A stretch of 64,000 nt of DNA from Nocardiopsis_B sediminis (GTDB taxonomy: Bacteria > Actinomycetota > Actinomycetes > Streptosporangiales > Streptosporangiaceae), in assembly GCF_042650565.1 (NCBI RefSeq), contig NZ_JBHSBH010000009.1, positions 1 through 64,000 on the forward strand, written 5' to 3'. The position numbers were made by a program, and so were the translations under genes. Below the pieces are notes generated by a model. That model saw only the letters and a program-made list of their open reading frames with translations, did not search any database and was not told the DNA's origin. The first letter of the stretch is position 1. Each line of letters opens with the position of its first letter. This document shows positions 35,568 to 44,834 of this stretch, piece after piece.

Positions 35568-36924
35568 CGAGTTCCTTGAGGACGCGCCGGGGCAGGTCGG
35601 GGATGCGGCGGCCGTACTGGGTGGCCGTCCAGAAGCCGTCGGCGAGGTAGTGGGGGCGCCATTCGCCGTCGGAGCGCAGCCGCAGTACCCGGCCGGTCAA
35701 GGGCCGGTCGAGGCCGGCCACCGCGTGGCAGGCGGCGCATACGGCGCCCTGCGGGCCCTTTGCGGGCAGGCGCACAGTCGGCTTGCCGTACCGGGTCGCG
35801 GCCCGGCCCTCCAGAGCGGCGCCGTGCAGGGGGTTGGCCAGGCAGAACGCGCGGCCGGAGTCGGGCTCGGGGGTCGTCAGCGCCGCACGGGCCGCCCGGA
35901 CCATGACGATCCCGCCGACCAGCCACTGGTCGTCCCGCCCGCCGTTGCGGATCAGCATCGCGGCGTCGTAGGCGGCGACGGCCGCCGCATGGTCGGCATG
36001 CCCGTGGGGGGTGCCGGCGAGTTCGCGGGTGAGGCGGCGCAGCTCGGTGTCGAGCATGCGCACCAGGCGCCGGTGCGAGGGCCGGGTGGGCGCGCGGCGG
36101 GCGCGCAGGGATTCGGGCAGGTGGCGCTCCGCCTCTGGCGCGACAACCGGTCGCACCCTCAACCGCCGGCGCAGGAGCGCCGCAATGCCCGCCACGGCTC
36201 CCAGCAGGGCACCGCCGAGCAGCGCCCCCACGAACAGGCCCGGCCCGAGGTCAGTGGTGTAGTCGCCGGCGGCCGGCTCTTCGGGGACGAACCCGGAGTC
36301 GGTCGAGGGTTCGGGGGCGGCCAGGGGGACCGGGCTCTCGGCCGGCGCGGATGGCGCGGTGTCGACGCCCTCCAGCACCGTGGCGACCTGCTGGGCGAGC
36401 AGCCGGCCCTGCGCCGTGGGGATGTCGTCGGCGGGCGGGTCGGGGGCGTCTTCGGGGTACAGGGCGGCCCACTCATCGACCGGAACGCCGAACAGCACGG
36501 TCGTGAGGCGGTAGGGGCCGGTGCCGAGGTCCGGCGGGGCGGCCGCGATGTACACGCCGTCGCCGTCCTCGCCCATCGCGTGCCGGACGGCGTGCAGGAA
36601 CAGCTCGCGATCGCCGCCCGACTCGTCATAGGGCGTGGAGGGCGCCACCACGACGTAGACGGGGTGGTCGGCCCCGGCGATCAGATCGGCGAGTTCGCCG
36701 CGCTCCTCGGCGCCGACGAATTCGGCCGCCTCGGGGTCGACGAACAGTGGGTCGCCGTGCAGGGCCTCGGCGATGCGTTCGGTGCGGGTGGTGTCGCCCA
36801 CGTAGGGCGGGTTTGGCGAGGGCGAGGGAGCGAGCCCGTCGGCCGCAGCGGGAGCCGCGCTGGCGGCCGTCAGCGCGGCGGCGAACCAGAGGAGGGCGGT
36901 CGCGACCATGCCGGAACGGTTCAC
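35557..36924 (-). CDS. Signal-anchored membrane protein with TPM-like ectodomain and C..H/CxxC domain (family copy C)
   Basis: 455 residues. Signal segment GMVATALLWFAAALTAASAA, ectodomain with RIAEALHGDPLFVDPEAAEF, HPVYVVVAPSTPYDESGGD and LFLHAVRHAMGEDGDGVYIA, a linker with Pro/Glu, a membrane segment (about 229-251), a helical stretch and the motif C361-L-A-N-P-L-H367 ... C396-A-A-C399. The final FWTATQYG-RVL matches copy B. GTG 36924 overlaps the stop of copy D in GTGA, so translation is coupled. Longer frames upstream are shadows. Confidence 0.75.
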   Translation of the reverse strand: MNRSGMVATALLWFAAALTAASAAPAAADGLAPSPSPNPPYVGDTTRTERIAEALHGDPLFVDPEAAEFVGAEERGELADLIAGADHPVYVVVAPSTPYDESGGDRELFLHAVRHAMGEDGDGVYIAAAPPDLGTGPYRLTTVLFGVPVDEWAALYPEDAPDPPADDIPTAQGRLLAQQVATVLEGVDTAPSAPAESPVPLAAPEPSTDSGFVPEEPAAGDYTTDLGPGLFVGALLGGALLGAVAGIAALLRRRLRVRPVVAPEAERHLPESLRARRAPTRPSHRRLVRMLDTELRRLTRELAGTPHGHADHAAAVAAYDAAMLIRNGGRDDQWLVGGIVMVRAARAALTTPEPDSGRAFCLANPLHGAALEGRAATRYGKPTVRLPAKGPQGAVCAACHAVAGLDRPLTGRVLRLRSDGEWRPHYLADGFWTATQYGRRIPDLPRRVLKELDAD

Positions 36925-37715
36925 CGCGGCCCCCCGGGGAGCAGGCGCCCGGCGGCGCGCCGCAGCGCGCGGCGGGCGCAGTAGGCGGCGATCGCGAGGG
37001 TCGCCCCGATCAGAATGCCGGCCGAGAAGCCGATGTTGTTCCGGCCGACGACACTGTCGGGGTCGAGGTCGTCCGCCAGGTCCGACCACGCGCTCCCGGC
37101 GGGGTCGGGAGAGGCCGTGGCCTCGTAGAGGGCGGCGTCGCGTTCGATGCGTTCACGGGTGGCGTCCAGCCGTCCGGCGGCCTCGCCGGAGGAGATGTTG
37201 CCCACCGCGCGCTCGATGCAGGTGACCGGGGCGGTGCAGCTCTGGTGGAGGTCGGCCTCGGCGACGGAGTCGGCGAGGCCGGGGACGTGCACCCCGTAGG
37301 CGACCCCGGTCACGTTCAGCGCGGACCCGCCGCCCGTGACGGACAGGTACAGGCCGTCCTCGCCCAGCCGGTCGTGGACGGCGGCGAGCAGCGGTTCCTT
37401 GCTGTAGTCGCCGCCGGGCGCGGGCGCGGCGATGACGAACACGGGGACGTCGAGCGGCGCCACTGCCGCGGCCATCGCCTCACGGGTGGCGGGGAGGTCG
37501 CCGCCGGCCATGTGGTCACTGACGTAGACGGGGTCCTCGGCGAGCCGGCCGGCGAAGAGCTCGGCCTGCCCCAATGCGGCGGCGTCCCCGGACGCGGCGG
37601 CGGCCGGTCCGGGAGCGCAGGCGACGGCCGCGGCCACGGCCGCCACAACGGTCACCCGGGCGGCGTGCGGACTCAAGCGGATACGGACCACCGCAAAAGC
37701 GTACTGAACCCCCAT
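36921..37715 (-). CDS. Signal-anchored membrane protein with TPM-like ectodomain only (family copy D)
   Basis: About 264 residues. Signal VTVVAAVAAAVACAPGPAAA, ectodomain with FAGRLAEDPVYVSDHMAG, DVPVFVIAAPAPGG and LLAAVHDRLGEDGLYLSVTG, then a membrane segment (about 228-250) and a short basic tail. It lacks the helical and cysteine region of copies A-C, so it could be a partner for them in the membrane. Two cysteines (HQSCTAPVTC) in the ectodomain probably form a disulfide. The start at ATG 37715 is uncertain; ATG 37796 would add 27 residues. It is the first gene of the D-C-B operon and is divergent from a small plus-strand gene. Confidence 0.7.
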   Translation of the reverse strand: MGVQYAFAVVRIRLSPHAARVTVVAAVAAAVACAPGPAAAASGDAAALGQAELFAGRLAEDPVYVSDHMAGGDLPATREAMAAAVAPLDVPVFVIAAPAPGGDYSKEPLLAAVHDRLGEDGLYLSVTGGGSALNVTGVAYGVHVPGLADSVAEADLHQSCTAPVTCIERAVGNISSGEAAGRLDATRERIERDAALYEATASPDPAGSAWSDLADDLDPDSVVGRNNIGFSAGILIGATLAIAAYCARRALRRAAGRLLPGGPR

Positions 37716-37767
37716 CGGGCCGTGTTCGAGACCCCAACGGCGCTCGGCGGCAGTGTAGGAATCAGGG

Positions 37768-38010
37768 ATGTTCCCGTACGAGAATCTTCCGGACATCCAT
37801 CGGTTCTGCCATGAGCAGCTGGACGAGCTTCACCGGGAAGGCGGCGACGAGGCGCCTGAGCTGCGGGCGCGGCTGGAGACCGCCGTGCACGCCCTTCGCG
37901 CACTGGACCCCGAGACGTGGGGGCAGGCCGAGGAGGACGTCCGGCACGTGGCAGGCCGCTTCGCGGCGCACCCCGGGTACGCCGCGCTCGGGCTCGACGA
38001 CGACGAGTGA
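37768..38010 (+). CDS. Small hypothetical acidic protein
   Basis: 80 residues beginning MFPYENLPDIHRFCHEQLDE, entirely helical in appearance, without recognisable motif, and ending in an acidic LGLDDDE. A TAGGAA-T element ends about 6 bases before the ATG, so it may be leaderless. It lies back to back with the first membrane-family gene (copy D), with 52 bases between starts. I do not recognise the family. Confidence 0.6.
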   Translation: MFPYENLPDIHRFCHEQLDELHREGGDEAPELRARLETAVHALRALDPETWGQAEEDVRHVAGRFAAHPGYAALGLDDDE

Positions 38011-38092
38011 GAGGGACCTCGCGCCATTCGGCCGGGTGGGCACATGCAGACGCCCCCCGGCCGGACCCGCCGGGAGGCGCCCGTGAACGCCG

Positions 38093-39856
38093 TCAGGCGT
38101 CCTTGATCTCGCAGACGACGCCGCCATTGGCGATGGTCGCGCCCGCCGCGATGACCAGGCCGGTCACCGTTCCGGCCTTGTGGGCGGTTAGGGGCTGCTC
38201 CATCTTCATCGCCTCGATGACGACCACCGTGTCGCCCGCGGCGACCAGGCCGCCGTCCTCGGCCACGACCTTGACGACCGTGCCCTGCATGGGCGACACC
38301 AGCGCGTCTCCGCCCGCCGCCGCGGCCGCCGCACCGGCGCCCCGCCGCGAGGGCTTCTTGGCGGCCTTGCGCGCGCCCGCGCCCGGGTCGGCACCCAGGC
38401 CGGCGGGCAGCACGACCTCCACGCGCTTGCCCCCGATCTCCACGGTCACGGAGTCGCGCCCGCCCGGCTCGACCTGGGTGACCGGGCCGGCGTAGGGGGC
38501 CACGGTGTTGTGGAACTCGGTCTCGATCCACCGCGTGTACACGCCGAACGGCTGCGCGGGGTCGGCCGGCGCGAACGCCGGGTCGTCGACCACCGCCTGG
38601 TGGAACGGGATGACGGTGGGCATCCCGCCGACCTCGAACTCGCCCAGCGCCCGCCGCGCCCGCTGAAGGGCCTCGACCCGGTCGCGCCCGGTGACGATGA
38701 GCTTGGCCACCATCGAGTCGAACGCCTGCGGGACGGTGAACCCGGCCTCGCAGCCGGTGTCGACCCGCACCCCCGGCCCGCCGGGCAGGGTGAAGGAGGT
38801 GATGGTGCCGGGAGCGGGCAGGAAGCCGCGGCCGGCGTCCTCGGCGTTGATGCGGAACTCGATGGAGTGCCCGCGCAGCACAGGGTCGGTGTAGCCGAGA
38901 TCCTCGCCGTCGGCGATGCGGAACATCTCGCGCACCAGGTCGATGCCGGTCACCTCCTCGCTGACCGGGTGCTCCACCTGGAGCCGGGTGTTGACCTCCA
39001 GGAAGGAGACCGTGCCGTCCTGCCCCACCAGGAACTCGCAGGTGCCCGCCCCCACGTAGCCGGCCTCGCGCAGGATCGCCTTGGAGGAGGCGTACAGCAG
39101 TTCCTGCTGGTCCGCCGACAGGAACGGCGCGGGCGCCTCCTCCACCAGCTTCTGGTGGCGGCGCTGGAGGGAGCAGTCGCGGGTGGAGACCACGACGACG
39201 TTGCCGTGGGCGTCGGCCAGGCACTGGGTCTCGACGTGGCGCGGGCGGTCGAGGTAGCGCTCGACGAAGCACTCGCCCCGCCCGAACGCCGAGACGGCCT
39301 CGCGGACCGCGGACTCGTAGGCGTCGGCGACCTCGGCCAGGGTGCGGGCGACCTTGAGCCCGCGGCCGCCGCCGCCGAAGGCGGCCTTGATCGCGATCGG
39401 CAGCCCGTGCTCCTCGGCGAAGGCCACGACCTCGGCGGCGCCGGAGACCGGGTCGGCGGTGCCGGCCACCAGCGGGGCGCCGACCTTCTGCGCGATGTGG
39501 CGGGCCTGCACCTTGTCGCCGAGGGCGCGGATGGCGTCGGGCGGCGGGCCGATCCAGGTCAGCCCGGCGTCGATCACCGCCTGGGCGAAATCGGCGTTCT
39601 CGGCGAGGAACCCGTACCCCGGATGCACGGCATCGGCGCCGGACTGAGCGGCGACGGCCAGGATCTTGCCGGCGTCCAGGTAGCTGTCGGCGGGGGTCGC
39701 ACCGCCGAGGGCGTAGGCCTCGTCGGTGACCTTGGCGTGGAGGGCGTCCAGGTCGGGTTCGGCGTAGATCGCCACGCTGCCCAGGCCGGCGTCGCGGCAG
39801 GCGCGCGCGAGCCGGACCGCGATCTCGCCCCGGTTGGCGATGAGAACTTTGCGCAC
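38093..39856 (-). CDS. Acetyl/propionyl-CoA carboxylase alpha subunit (biotin carboxylase + biotin carrier)
   Basis: 587 residues. The biotin carboxylase half shows the ATP-grasp Gly loop AAFGGGGRGLKVA, the HPGYGFLAENADFA N-terminal motif, RDCSLQRRHQKLVEEAPAPF and FLEVNTRLQVEHPVSEEVTG. The C-terminal carrier domain carries EAMKMEQ, whose Lys receives biotin from BirA (44835-45716). The enzyme feeds malonyl- and/or methylmalonyl-CoA synthesis, working with the beta (40264-41868) and epsilon (39949-40200) subunits encoded just upstream. GTG 39856 follows AGGAGG, with a slightly long 10-base spacer. Confidence 0.95.
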   Translation of the reverse strand: MRKVLIANRGEIAVRLARACRDAGLGSVAIYAEPDLDALHAKVTDEAYALGGATPADSYLDAGKILAVAAQSGADAVHPGYGFLAENADFAQAVIDAGLTWIGPPPDAIRALGDKVQARHIAQKVGAPLVAGTADPVSGAAEVVAFAEEHGLPIAIKAAFGGGGRGLKVARTLAEVADAYESAVREAVSAFGRGECFVERYLDRPRHVETQCLADAHGNVVVVSTRDCSLQRRHQKLVEEAPAPFLSADQQELLYASSKAILREAGYVGAGTCEFLVGQDGTVSFLEVNTRLQVEHPVSEEVTGIDLVREMFRIADGEDLGYTDPVLRGHSIEFRINAEDAGRGFLPAPGTITSFTLPGGPGVRVDTGCEAGFTVPQAFDSMVAKLIVTGRDRVEALQRARRALGEFEVGGMPTVIPFHQAVVDDPAFAPADPAQPFGVYTRWIETEFHNTVAPYAGPVTQVEPGGRDSVTVEIGGKRVEVVLPAGLGADPGAGARKAAKKPSRRGAGAAAAAAGGDALVSPMQGTVVKVVAEDGGLVAAGDTVVVIEAMKMEQPLTAHKAGTVTGLVIAAGATIANGGVVCEIKDA

Positions 39857-39948
39857 GGTCGAAATTCCTCCTGGTACGGCGGTGGCTGGTCCCGCGCCTG
39901 GTCGTGAAGGGTCGTGAAGAGGGGTGATCACACGCGGCCCGGCGCGGG

Positions 39949-40200
39949 TCACCCCGGGTGGAAGCTGCGGCGCCACGCGCCGGCGCCGCGGGGCGGGTGC
40001 CCGCCCGCCGGGTGCGACGGGGCGCGCCAGGCGGAGCGCGGGGCGGGCGCGGCGGCCTCGGCGTCGCGCGCCGCCTGGACGGCCCGGGCGCGGGCGGTCA
40101 GCACGGCGACCAGCGCGGCGGCCTCCTCGGGTGTGGGGTTCCCGCGCACCAGGCGCAGGAAGGGGGCGGGGCTCTGCCGCTCACCGGATGCGTCGGACAT
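39949..40200 (-). CDS. accE: Acyl-CoA carboxylase epsilon subunit
   Basis: 83 residues. The family core FLRLVRGNPTPEEAAALVAV is present; the rest is Pro/Arg/Gly-rich. The small epsilon subunit binds the carboxyltransferase beta subunit and raises activity of actinobacterial acyl-CoA carboxylases. ATG 40200 follows GAAGGAGG by 7 bases; the longer start at 40221 is rejected. It lies between the beta and alpha genes as usual. Confidence 0.9.
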   Translation of the reverse strand: MSDASGERQSPAPFLRLVRGNPTPEEAAALVAVLTARARAVQAARDAEAAAPAPRSAWRAPSHPAGGHPPRGAGAWRRSFHPG

Positions 40201-40263
40201 CGGTGGTCCTCCTTCGCTCACCGCCGTAGACCCGCTTCCCCCCGGGGCGAAGGGGAGTCGCGG

Positions 40264-41868
40264 TCACAGCGGAATGTTCCCGTGCTTCTTGGGAGGCAGC
40301 CGCCGCCGCTTGTCGCGCAGCGACCGCAGCGCCTTGGCGACCGCGACCCGGGTCTCCGACGGCAGGATCACGCCGTCGACGTAGCCCCGTTCGGCCGCGA
40401 GGTAGGGGTTGAGGAGCGTGTCCTCGTACTCCTGGACCAGCCGGGCGCGCTCGGCCTCGACGTCGTCGGCGGCGGCCAGCGTGCGCCGGTGCAGGATGTT
40501 GACCGCGCCCTGGGCGCCCATGACCGCGATCTGCGCGGTCGGCCAGGCGAGGTTGATGTCGGCGCCCAGGTGCTTGGACCCCATGACGTCGTAGGCGCCG
40601 CCGAACGCCTTGCGGGTGATGACGGTGATCAGCGGGACCGTGGCCTCGGAGTAGGCGTAGATCAGCTTGGCGCCGCGGCGGATGATGCCGTTCCACTCCT
40701 GGTCGGTGCCGGGGAGGAACCCGGGGACGTCCACGAAGGTGAGAACGGGGACGTTGAAGGCGTCGCAGGTGCGCACGAACCGGGCGGCCTTCTCGGAGGC
40801 GTCGATGTCCAGGCACCCGGCGAAGCTCATCGGCTGGTTGGCGACCACGCCCACGGGGCGGCCCTCGACGCGCCCGTAGCCGACGATGATGTTGGTCGCG
40901 AACTGCGCCTGGACCTCCAGGAACTCGCCGTCGTCCAGCACGTGCCCGATGATGTCGTGCATGTCATAGGGCTGGTTGGCGGAGTCGGGGATGAAGGCGT
41001 CGAGTTCGAGGTCGGTGTCGCTGATCTCGCGGTCGGGCTCGACGGCCTCGGCCGGCGGATCCTCCATGTTGTTGGCCGGGAGGTAGGACAGCAGGTCGCG
41101 CACGTAGTCGAGCGCGTCCTGCTCGTCGGCTCCCATGTAGTGGGCCACGCCCGAGGTGGCGTTGTGGGTGCGCGCCCCGCCCAGGTCCTCCATGGAGACG
41201 TCCTCGCCGGTGACGGTCTTGATGACGTCGGGCCCGGTGATGAACATCTGCGAGGTCTGGTCGACCATGACGATGAAGTCGGTGAGCGCGGGCGAGTAGA
41301 CGTGCCCGCCCGCTGCGGCCCCCATGATCAGCGAGATCTGCGGGACGACCCCGGAGGCGTGCACGTTGCGCCGGAAGATCTCGCCGTAGAGCCCCAGGGC
41401 GACCACGCCCTCCTGGATCCGTGCGCCGCCGCCCTCGTTGATCCCCACGACCGGGCAGCCGGTGGCCAGCGCGTGGTCGAGGACCTTGACGATCTTCTCG
41501 CCGTAGACCTCGCCGAGGGAGCCGCCGAACACCGTGACGTCCTGGCTGAAGACCGCGACCGGCCGGCCGTCGACGGTGCCGTGGCCGGTGACGACGCCGT
41601 CGCCGTAGGGCCGGTTGGCCTCCAGGCCGAAGCTCGTGGAGCGGTGCCGCGCCAGGGCCTCGAACTCGACGAACGACCCGGGGTCGAGGAGGGCGTCGAT
41701 GCGCTCGCGGGCGGTCATCTTGCCCTTGGCGTGCTGCTTCTCGATCGCCCGCTCGGACCCCGCGTGGACGGCCTCGTAGCGGCGTCGCTGGAGGTCGGCG
41801 AGCTTGCCCGCGGTCGTGTGGATGTCGATCTCCGCCGAGGGAAGCGGTTCAGGGGCTTGTGTCGCCAT
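40264..41868 (-). CDS. pccB: Propionyl-CoA carboxylase beta subunit (carboxyltransferase)
   Basis: 534 residues. The two crotonase-like halves carry the CoA-binding GEGGARIQEG-like segment (INEGGGARIQEG), GAAAGGHVYSPALTDF and, in the second half, PMSFAGCLDIDASEKAARF. In Streptomyces PccB an Asp at the matching position (CLDID) of the pocket is associated with propionyl-CoA preference, so I call this PccB rather than AccB, with acetyl-CoA use not excluded. Product (S)-methylmalonyl-CoA enters the TCA cycle or polyketide synthesis. It is first in the minus-strand operon beta-epsilon-alpha. Confidence 0.9.
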   Translation of the reverse strand: MATQAPEPLPSAEIDIHTTAGKLADLQRRRYEAVHAGSERAIEKQHAKGKMTARERIDALLDPGSFVEFEALARHRSTSFGLEANRPYGDGVVTGHGTVDGRPVAVFSQDVTVFGGSLGEVYGEKIVKVLDHALATGCPVVGINEGGGARIQEGVVALGLYGEIFRRNVHASGVVPQISLIMGAAAGGHVYSPALTDFIVMVDQTSQMFITGPDVIKTVTGEDVSMEDLGGARTHNATSGVAHYMGADEQDALDYVRDLLSYLPANNMEDPPAEAVEPDREISDTDLELDAFIPDSANQPYDMHDIIGHVLDDGEFLEVQAQFATNIIVGYGRVEGRPVGVVANQPMSFAGCLDIDASEKAARFVRTCDAFNVPVLTFVDVPGFLPGTDQEWNGIIRRGAKLIYAYSEATVPLITVITRKAFGGAYDVMGSKHLGADINLAWPTAQIAVMGAQGAVNILHRRTLAAADDVEAERARLVQEYEDTLLNPYLAAERGYVDGVILPSETRVAVAKALRSLRDKRRRLPPKKHGNIPL

Positions 41869-42090
41869 AACGCTTCACGATAGTCGCGCCGGGCGGCGGC
41901 CACGGTCGGTGACCCCCGATACTCCGGATTCAGGGGGCGCACCCGCTGCGCGGACCGGCTTTCCGGCCGGCGGCAGGGGGGACATCGGGGTGGTCTCCGG
42001 AACAGTGGACAGGTCTCTGTGCCATCTCCGTGCCACCATTCGACACCCGTTTCGCCGCCCCCGTTTCCTAGAGGTACAGACCAATCTCGG

Positions 42091-42106
42091 TAGGCTCGGT
42101 CCCATG
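42091..42106 (+). promoter_or_regulatory. Possible leaderless promoter of ppc
   Basis: A -10-like TAGGCT at 42091-42096 ends 7 bases before the ppc ATG (42104), the spacing typical of leaderless actinobacterial messages. No Shine-Dalgarno is present in those 7 bases, and no good -35. Confidence 0.4.
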
Positions 42107-44746
42107 ACAGCGGTTAGCGCGGAACGCGACAGTGCCCGCCAGGAGATCCCCGACCGGTTGCGCGGCGACGTCCGGCTGCTCGGGGAGATGCTCGGCACCG
42201 TCCTGGCCGAGAGCGGCGGGCAGGACCTGCTCGCCGACGTCGAGCGGCTGCGGCGGGCCGTCATCGGCGCGCGGGACGGTTCGGTCTCCGGCGATGAGAT
42301 CACCCGTCTCGTCGCCTCGTGGCCCCTGGAACGGGCCAAGCAGGTGGCGCGCGCGTTCACCGTGTACTTCCACCTGGCCAACCTGGCCGAGGAGCACCAG
42401 CGGATGCGGGCCCTGCGCGAGCGCGACGACGCCGCGCACCCGCCGCGCGAGTCGCTGGCCGCGGCCGTGCGCCACATCCGCGAGACCGGCGGCGAGGACC
42501 GGCTGCGCGCGTTCGTCGGCAACATGGAGTTCCACCCCGTCCTGACCGCGCACCCCACCGAGGCGCGCCGCCGCGCGGTGTCGACCTCCATCCTGCGCAT
42601 CAGCGAGCAGCTGGAGCGCTACCGCGACTCCCACCCCGGCAGCTCCGTCGAGGCCGAGGCGCGGCGCCGCCTCCTGGAGGAGATCGACCTCCTGTGGCGC
42701 ACCTCTCAGCTGCGCTATACCCGGCTCGACCCGCTCGACGAGGTCCGCACGGCTCTGGCGGCCTTCGACGAGACCATCTTCCGGGTGGTCCCCGAGATCT
42801 ACCGGTCGCTGGACGCCGCCATCGACCCCGAGGGCAGCGGCCGCGAGCCGGCCCGCGCCCCGGCGTTCGTCCGCTACGGCAGCTGGATCGGCGGCGACCG
42901 CGACGGCAACCCGTTCGTCACCCACGAGGTCACCCGCGAGGCGATCTCGATCCAGTCCGAGCACGTGCTGCGCGCCCTGGAGAACGCCTGCGGCCGGATC
43001 GGGCGCACGCTGACCGCCTACGCCAACCTGACGCCCGCCAGCAGCGACCTCGCGGCCACCCTCGCCGCGAACGAGGCCGGCTACCCGCAGGTGATGGCCC
43101 GGATCGCCAAGCGCTCGCCGAACGAGCCGCACCGCCAGCTCGTGCTGTTCGCCGCCGAACGCCTGCGCGCCACCCGCGAGCGCGACGCCGACCTCGCCTA
43201 CCCCGGCCCCGACGCCTTCCTCGCCGACCTGCGCACGGTGCAGCGCTCGCTGGCCGACGCGGGAGCGGCCCGCCAGGCCAACGGGGAGCTCCAGCACCTG
43301 ATCTGGCAGGCCGAGACGTTCGGCTTCCACCTGGCCGAACTGGAGATCCGCCAGCACAGCGAGGTGCACGCCGAAGCCCTGCGCGAGCTGCGCGCCGGTG
43401 CCGAGCCCTCCGAGCGGACCCGGGAGGTGCTGGCCACGTTGCGCGTGGTCGCCTGGATCCAGGAGCGGTTCGGGGTCGAGGCCTGCCACCGCTACATCGT
43501 CAGCTTCACCCGTTCCGCCGAGGACATCGCCGCGGTCCACGAGCTGGCCGGATACGCGCTGCCCGCGGGCAAGGAGCCCGCGCTCGACGTCATCCCGCTG
43601 TTCGAGACCGGCGCCGACCTCGAAGCCTCGCCCACCGTCCTTGACGGCATGCTGGAGCTGCCGCAGGTCCGCACGCGCCTGGAGCAGACCGGAGGGCGCC
43701 TGGAGGTCATGCTCGGCTACAGCGACTCCGCCAAGGACGTCGGGCCCGTGAGCGCCACCCTGCGGCTCTACGACGCCCAGGCGCAGCTCGCCGAGTGGGC
43801 GGAGCGCAACGGCGTCACGCTCACCCTGTTCCACGGCCGCGGCGGCTCCCTGGGCCGCGGCGGCGGCCCCGCCAGCCGCGCGCTGCTCGCCCAGGCACCC
43901 GGGTCGGTGGCGGGCCGGTTCAAGGTCACCGAGCAGGGCGAGGTCATCTTCGCCCGCTACGGCCAGCGCGCCATCGCCCACCGCCACATCGAGCAGGTCG
44001 GCCACGCGGTGCTCATGGCCTCCACCCAGGATGTGCAGGACCGCGCCCGCGCGGCGTCGTCGGCCTACCGCTCCCTGGCCGACGGTGTCGCCGAGGCCGC
44101 CCACACCGCCTATCGCGCGCTCATCGACACCGAGGGCTTCGCCGAGTGGTTCTCCCGGGTCAGCCCCTTGGAGGAGCTGGGCGACCTGCGCCTGGGCTCG
44201 CGCCCCTCCCGGCGCGGCGCGGCCAAGGGCCTGTCCGACCTGCGGGCCATCCCGTGGGTGTTCGCCTGGACCCAGACCCGCGTCAACCTGCCGGGCTGGT
44301 TCGGCCTGGGCACCGGCCTGGCCGCGGTCGACGACATCGGCGCGCTCCAGGCCGCCTATGAGGAGTGGCCGCTGTTCTCCTCGCTCCTGGACAACGCCGA
44401 GATGAGCCTGGCCAAGACCGACCGGTCGATCGCCGAGCGCTACCTGGCCCTGGGCGGGCGCCCCGAGCTGACGGAGCTGGTGCTCGCCGAGTACGACCTG
44501 ACCCGCGACCTCGTCCTCAAGGTCACCGGGCACCGGCGGCTGCTGGAGAACCGGCGGGTGCTCTCCCGGGCGGTCGACCTGCGCAACCCCTACGTCGACG
44601 CGCTGTCGCACCTTCAGCTGCGCGCCCTCGAGGCGCTGCGCGGCCCCGAATCCGACGCGCTCTCAGAGGACGACGCCCGCCACTTGGAGCGGCTGCTGCT
44701 GCTGTCGGTCAACGGCGTGGCCGCCGGGTTGCAGAACACGGGCTGA
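42104..44746 (+). CDS. ppc: Phosphoenolpyruvate carboxylase
   Basis: 880 residues. Carboxylates PEP with bicarbonate to oxaloacetate, the main anaplerotic route. Catalytic motifs are complete: PVLTAHPTEARRR (active His at 150), the GYSDSAKD segment, FHGRGGSLGRGGGP (substrate loop), the QTRVNLPGWFGLG region and the C-terminal SVNGVAAGLQNTG. ATG 42104 is supported by a leaderless-type -10 (TAGGCT). Upstream open frame from 41804 is not coding. A strong hairpin (44752-44781) follows. Confidence 0.97.
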   Translation: MTAVSAERDSARQEIPDRLRGDVRLLGEMLGTVLAESGGQDLLADVERLRRAVIGARDGSVSGDEITRLVASWPLERAKQVARAFTVYFHLANLAEEHQRMRALRERDDAAHPPRESLAAAVRHIRETGGEDRLRAFVGNMEFHPVLTAHPTEARRRAVSTSILRISEQLERYRDSHPGSSVEAEARRRLLEEIDLLWRTSQLRYTRLDPLDEVRTALAAFDETIFRVVPEIYRSLDAAIDPEGSGREPARAPAFVRYGSWIGGDRDGNPFVTHEVTREAISIQSEHVLRALENACGRIGRTLTAYANLTPASSDLAATLAANEAGYPQVMARIAKRSPNEPHRQLVLFAAERLRATRERDADLAYPGPDAFLADLRTVQRSLADAGAARQANGELQHLIWQAETFGFHLAELEIRQHSEVHAEALRELRAGAEPSERTREVLATLRVVAWIQERFGVEACHRYIVSFTRSAEDIAAVHELAGYALPAGKEPALDVIPLFETGADLEASPTVLDGMLELPQVRTRLEQTGGRLEVMLGYSDSAKDVGPVSATLRLYDAQAQLAEWAERNGVTLTLFHGRGGSLGRGGGPASRALLAQAPGSVAGRFKVTEQGEVIFARYGQRAIAHRHIEQVGHAVLMASTQDVQDRARAASSAYRSLADGVAEAAHTAYRALIDTEGFAEWFSRVSPLEELGDLRLGSRPSRRGAAKGLSDLRAIPWVFAWTQTRVNLPGWFGLGTGLAAVDDIGALQAAYEEWPLFSSLLDNAEMSLAKTDRSIAERYLALGGRPELTELVLAEYDLTRDLVLKVTGHRRLLENRRVLSRAVDLRNPYVDALSHLQLRALEALRGPESDALSEDDARHLERLLLLSVNGVAAGLQNTG

Positions 44747-44751
44747 CGTCC

Positions 44752-44781
44752 GCGCCGGCCCCGGTGCTCCGGGGCCGGCGC
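44752..44781 (+). terminator. ppc terminator
   Basis: Perfect 13-bp stem GCGCCGGCCCCGG / CCGGGGCCGGCGC with TGCT loop just after the ppc stop, no U-tract. Confidence 0.7.
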
Positions 44782-44834
44782 CGGCGGCCGCGGGCGGGGC
44801 CGCCGCTCCGGTGCGGGCACGGTTGAATGGGGGG

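Noticed and set aside
37720..37740. A GTTCGAGACC stretch resembling a tRNA T-arm
   Set aside because: No acceptor stem or anticodon arm can be folded around it; it is the short promoter region between divergent genes.
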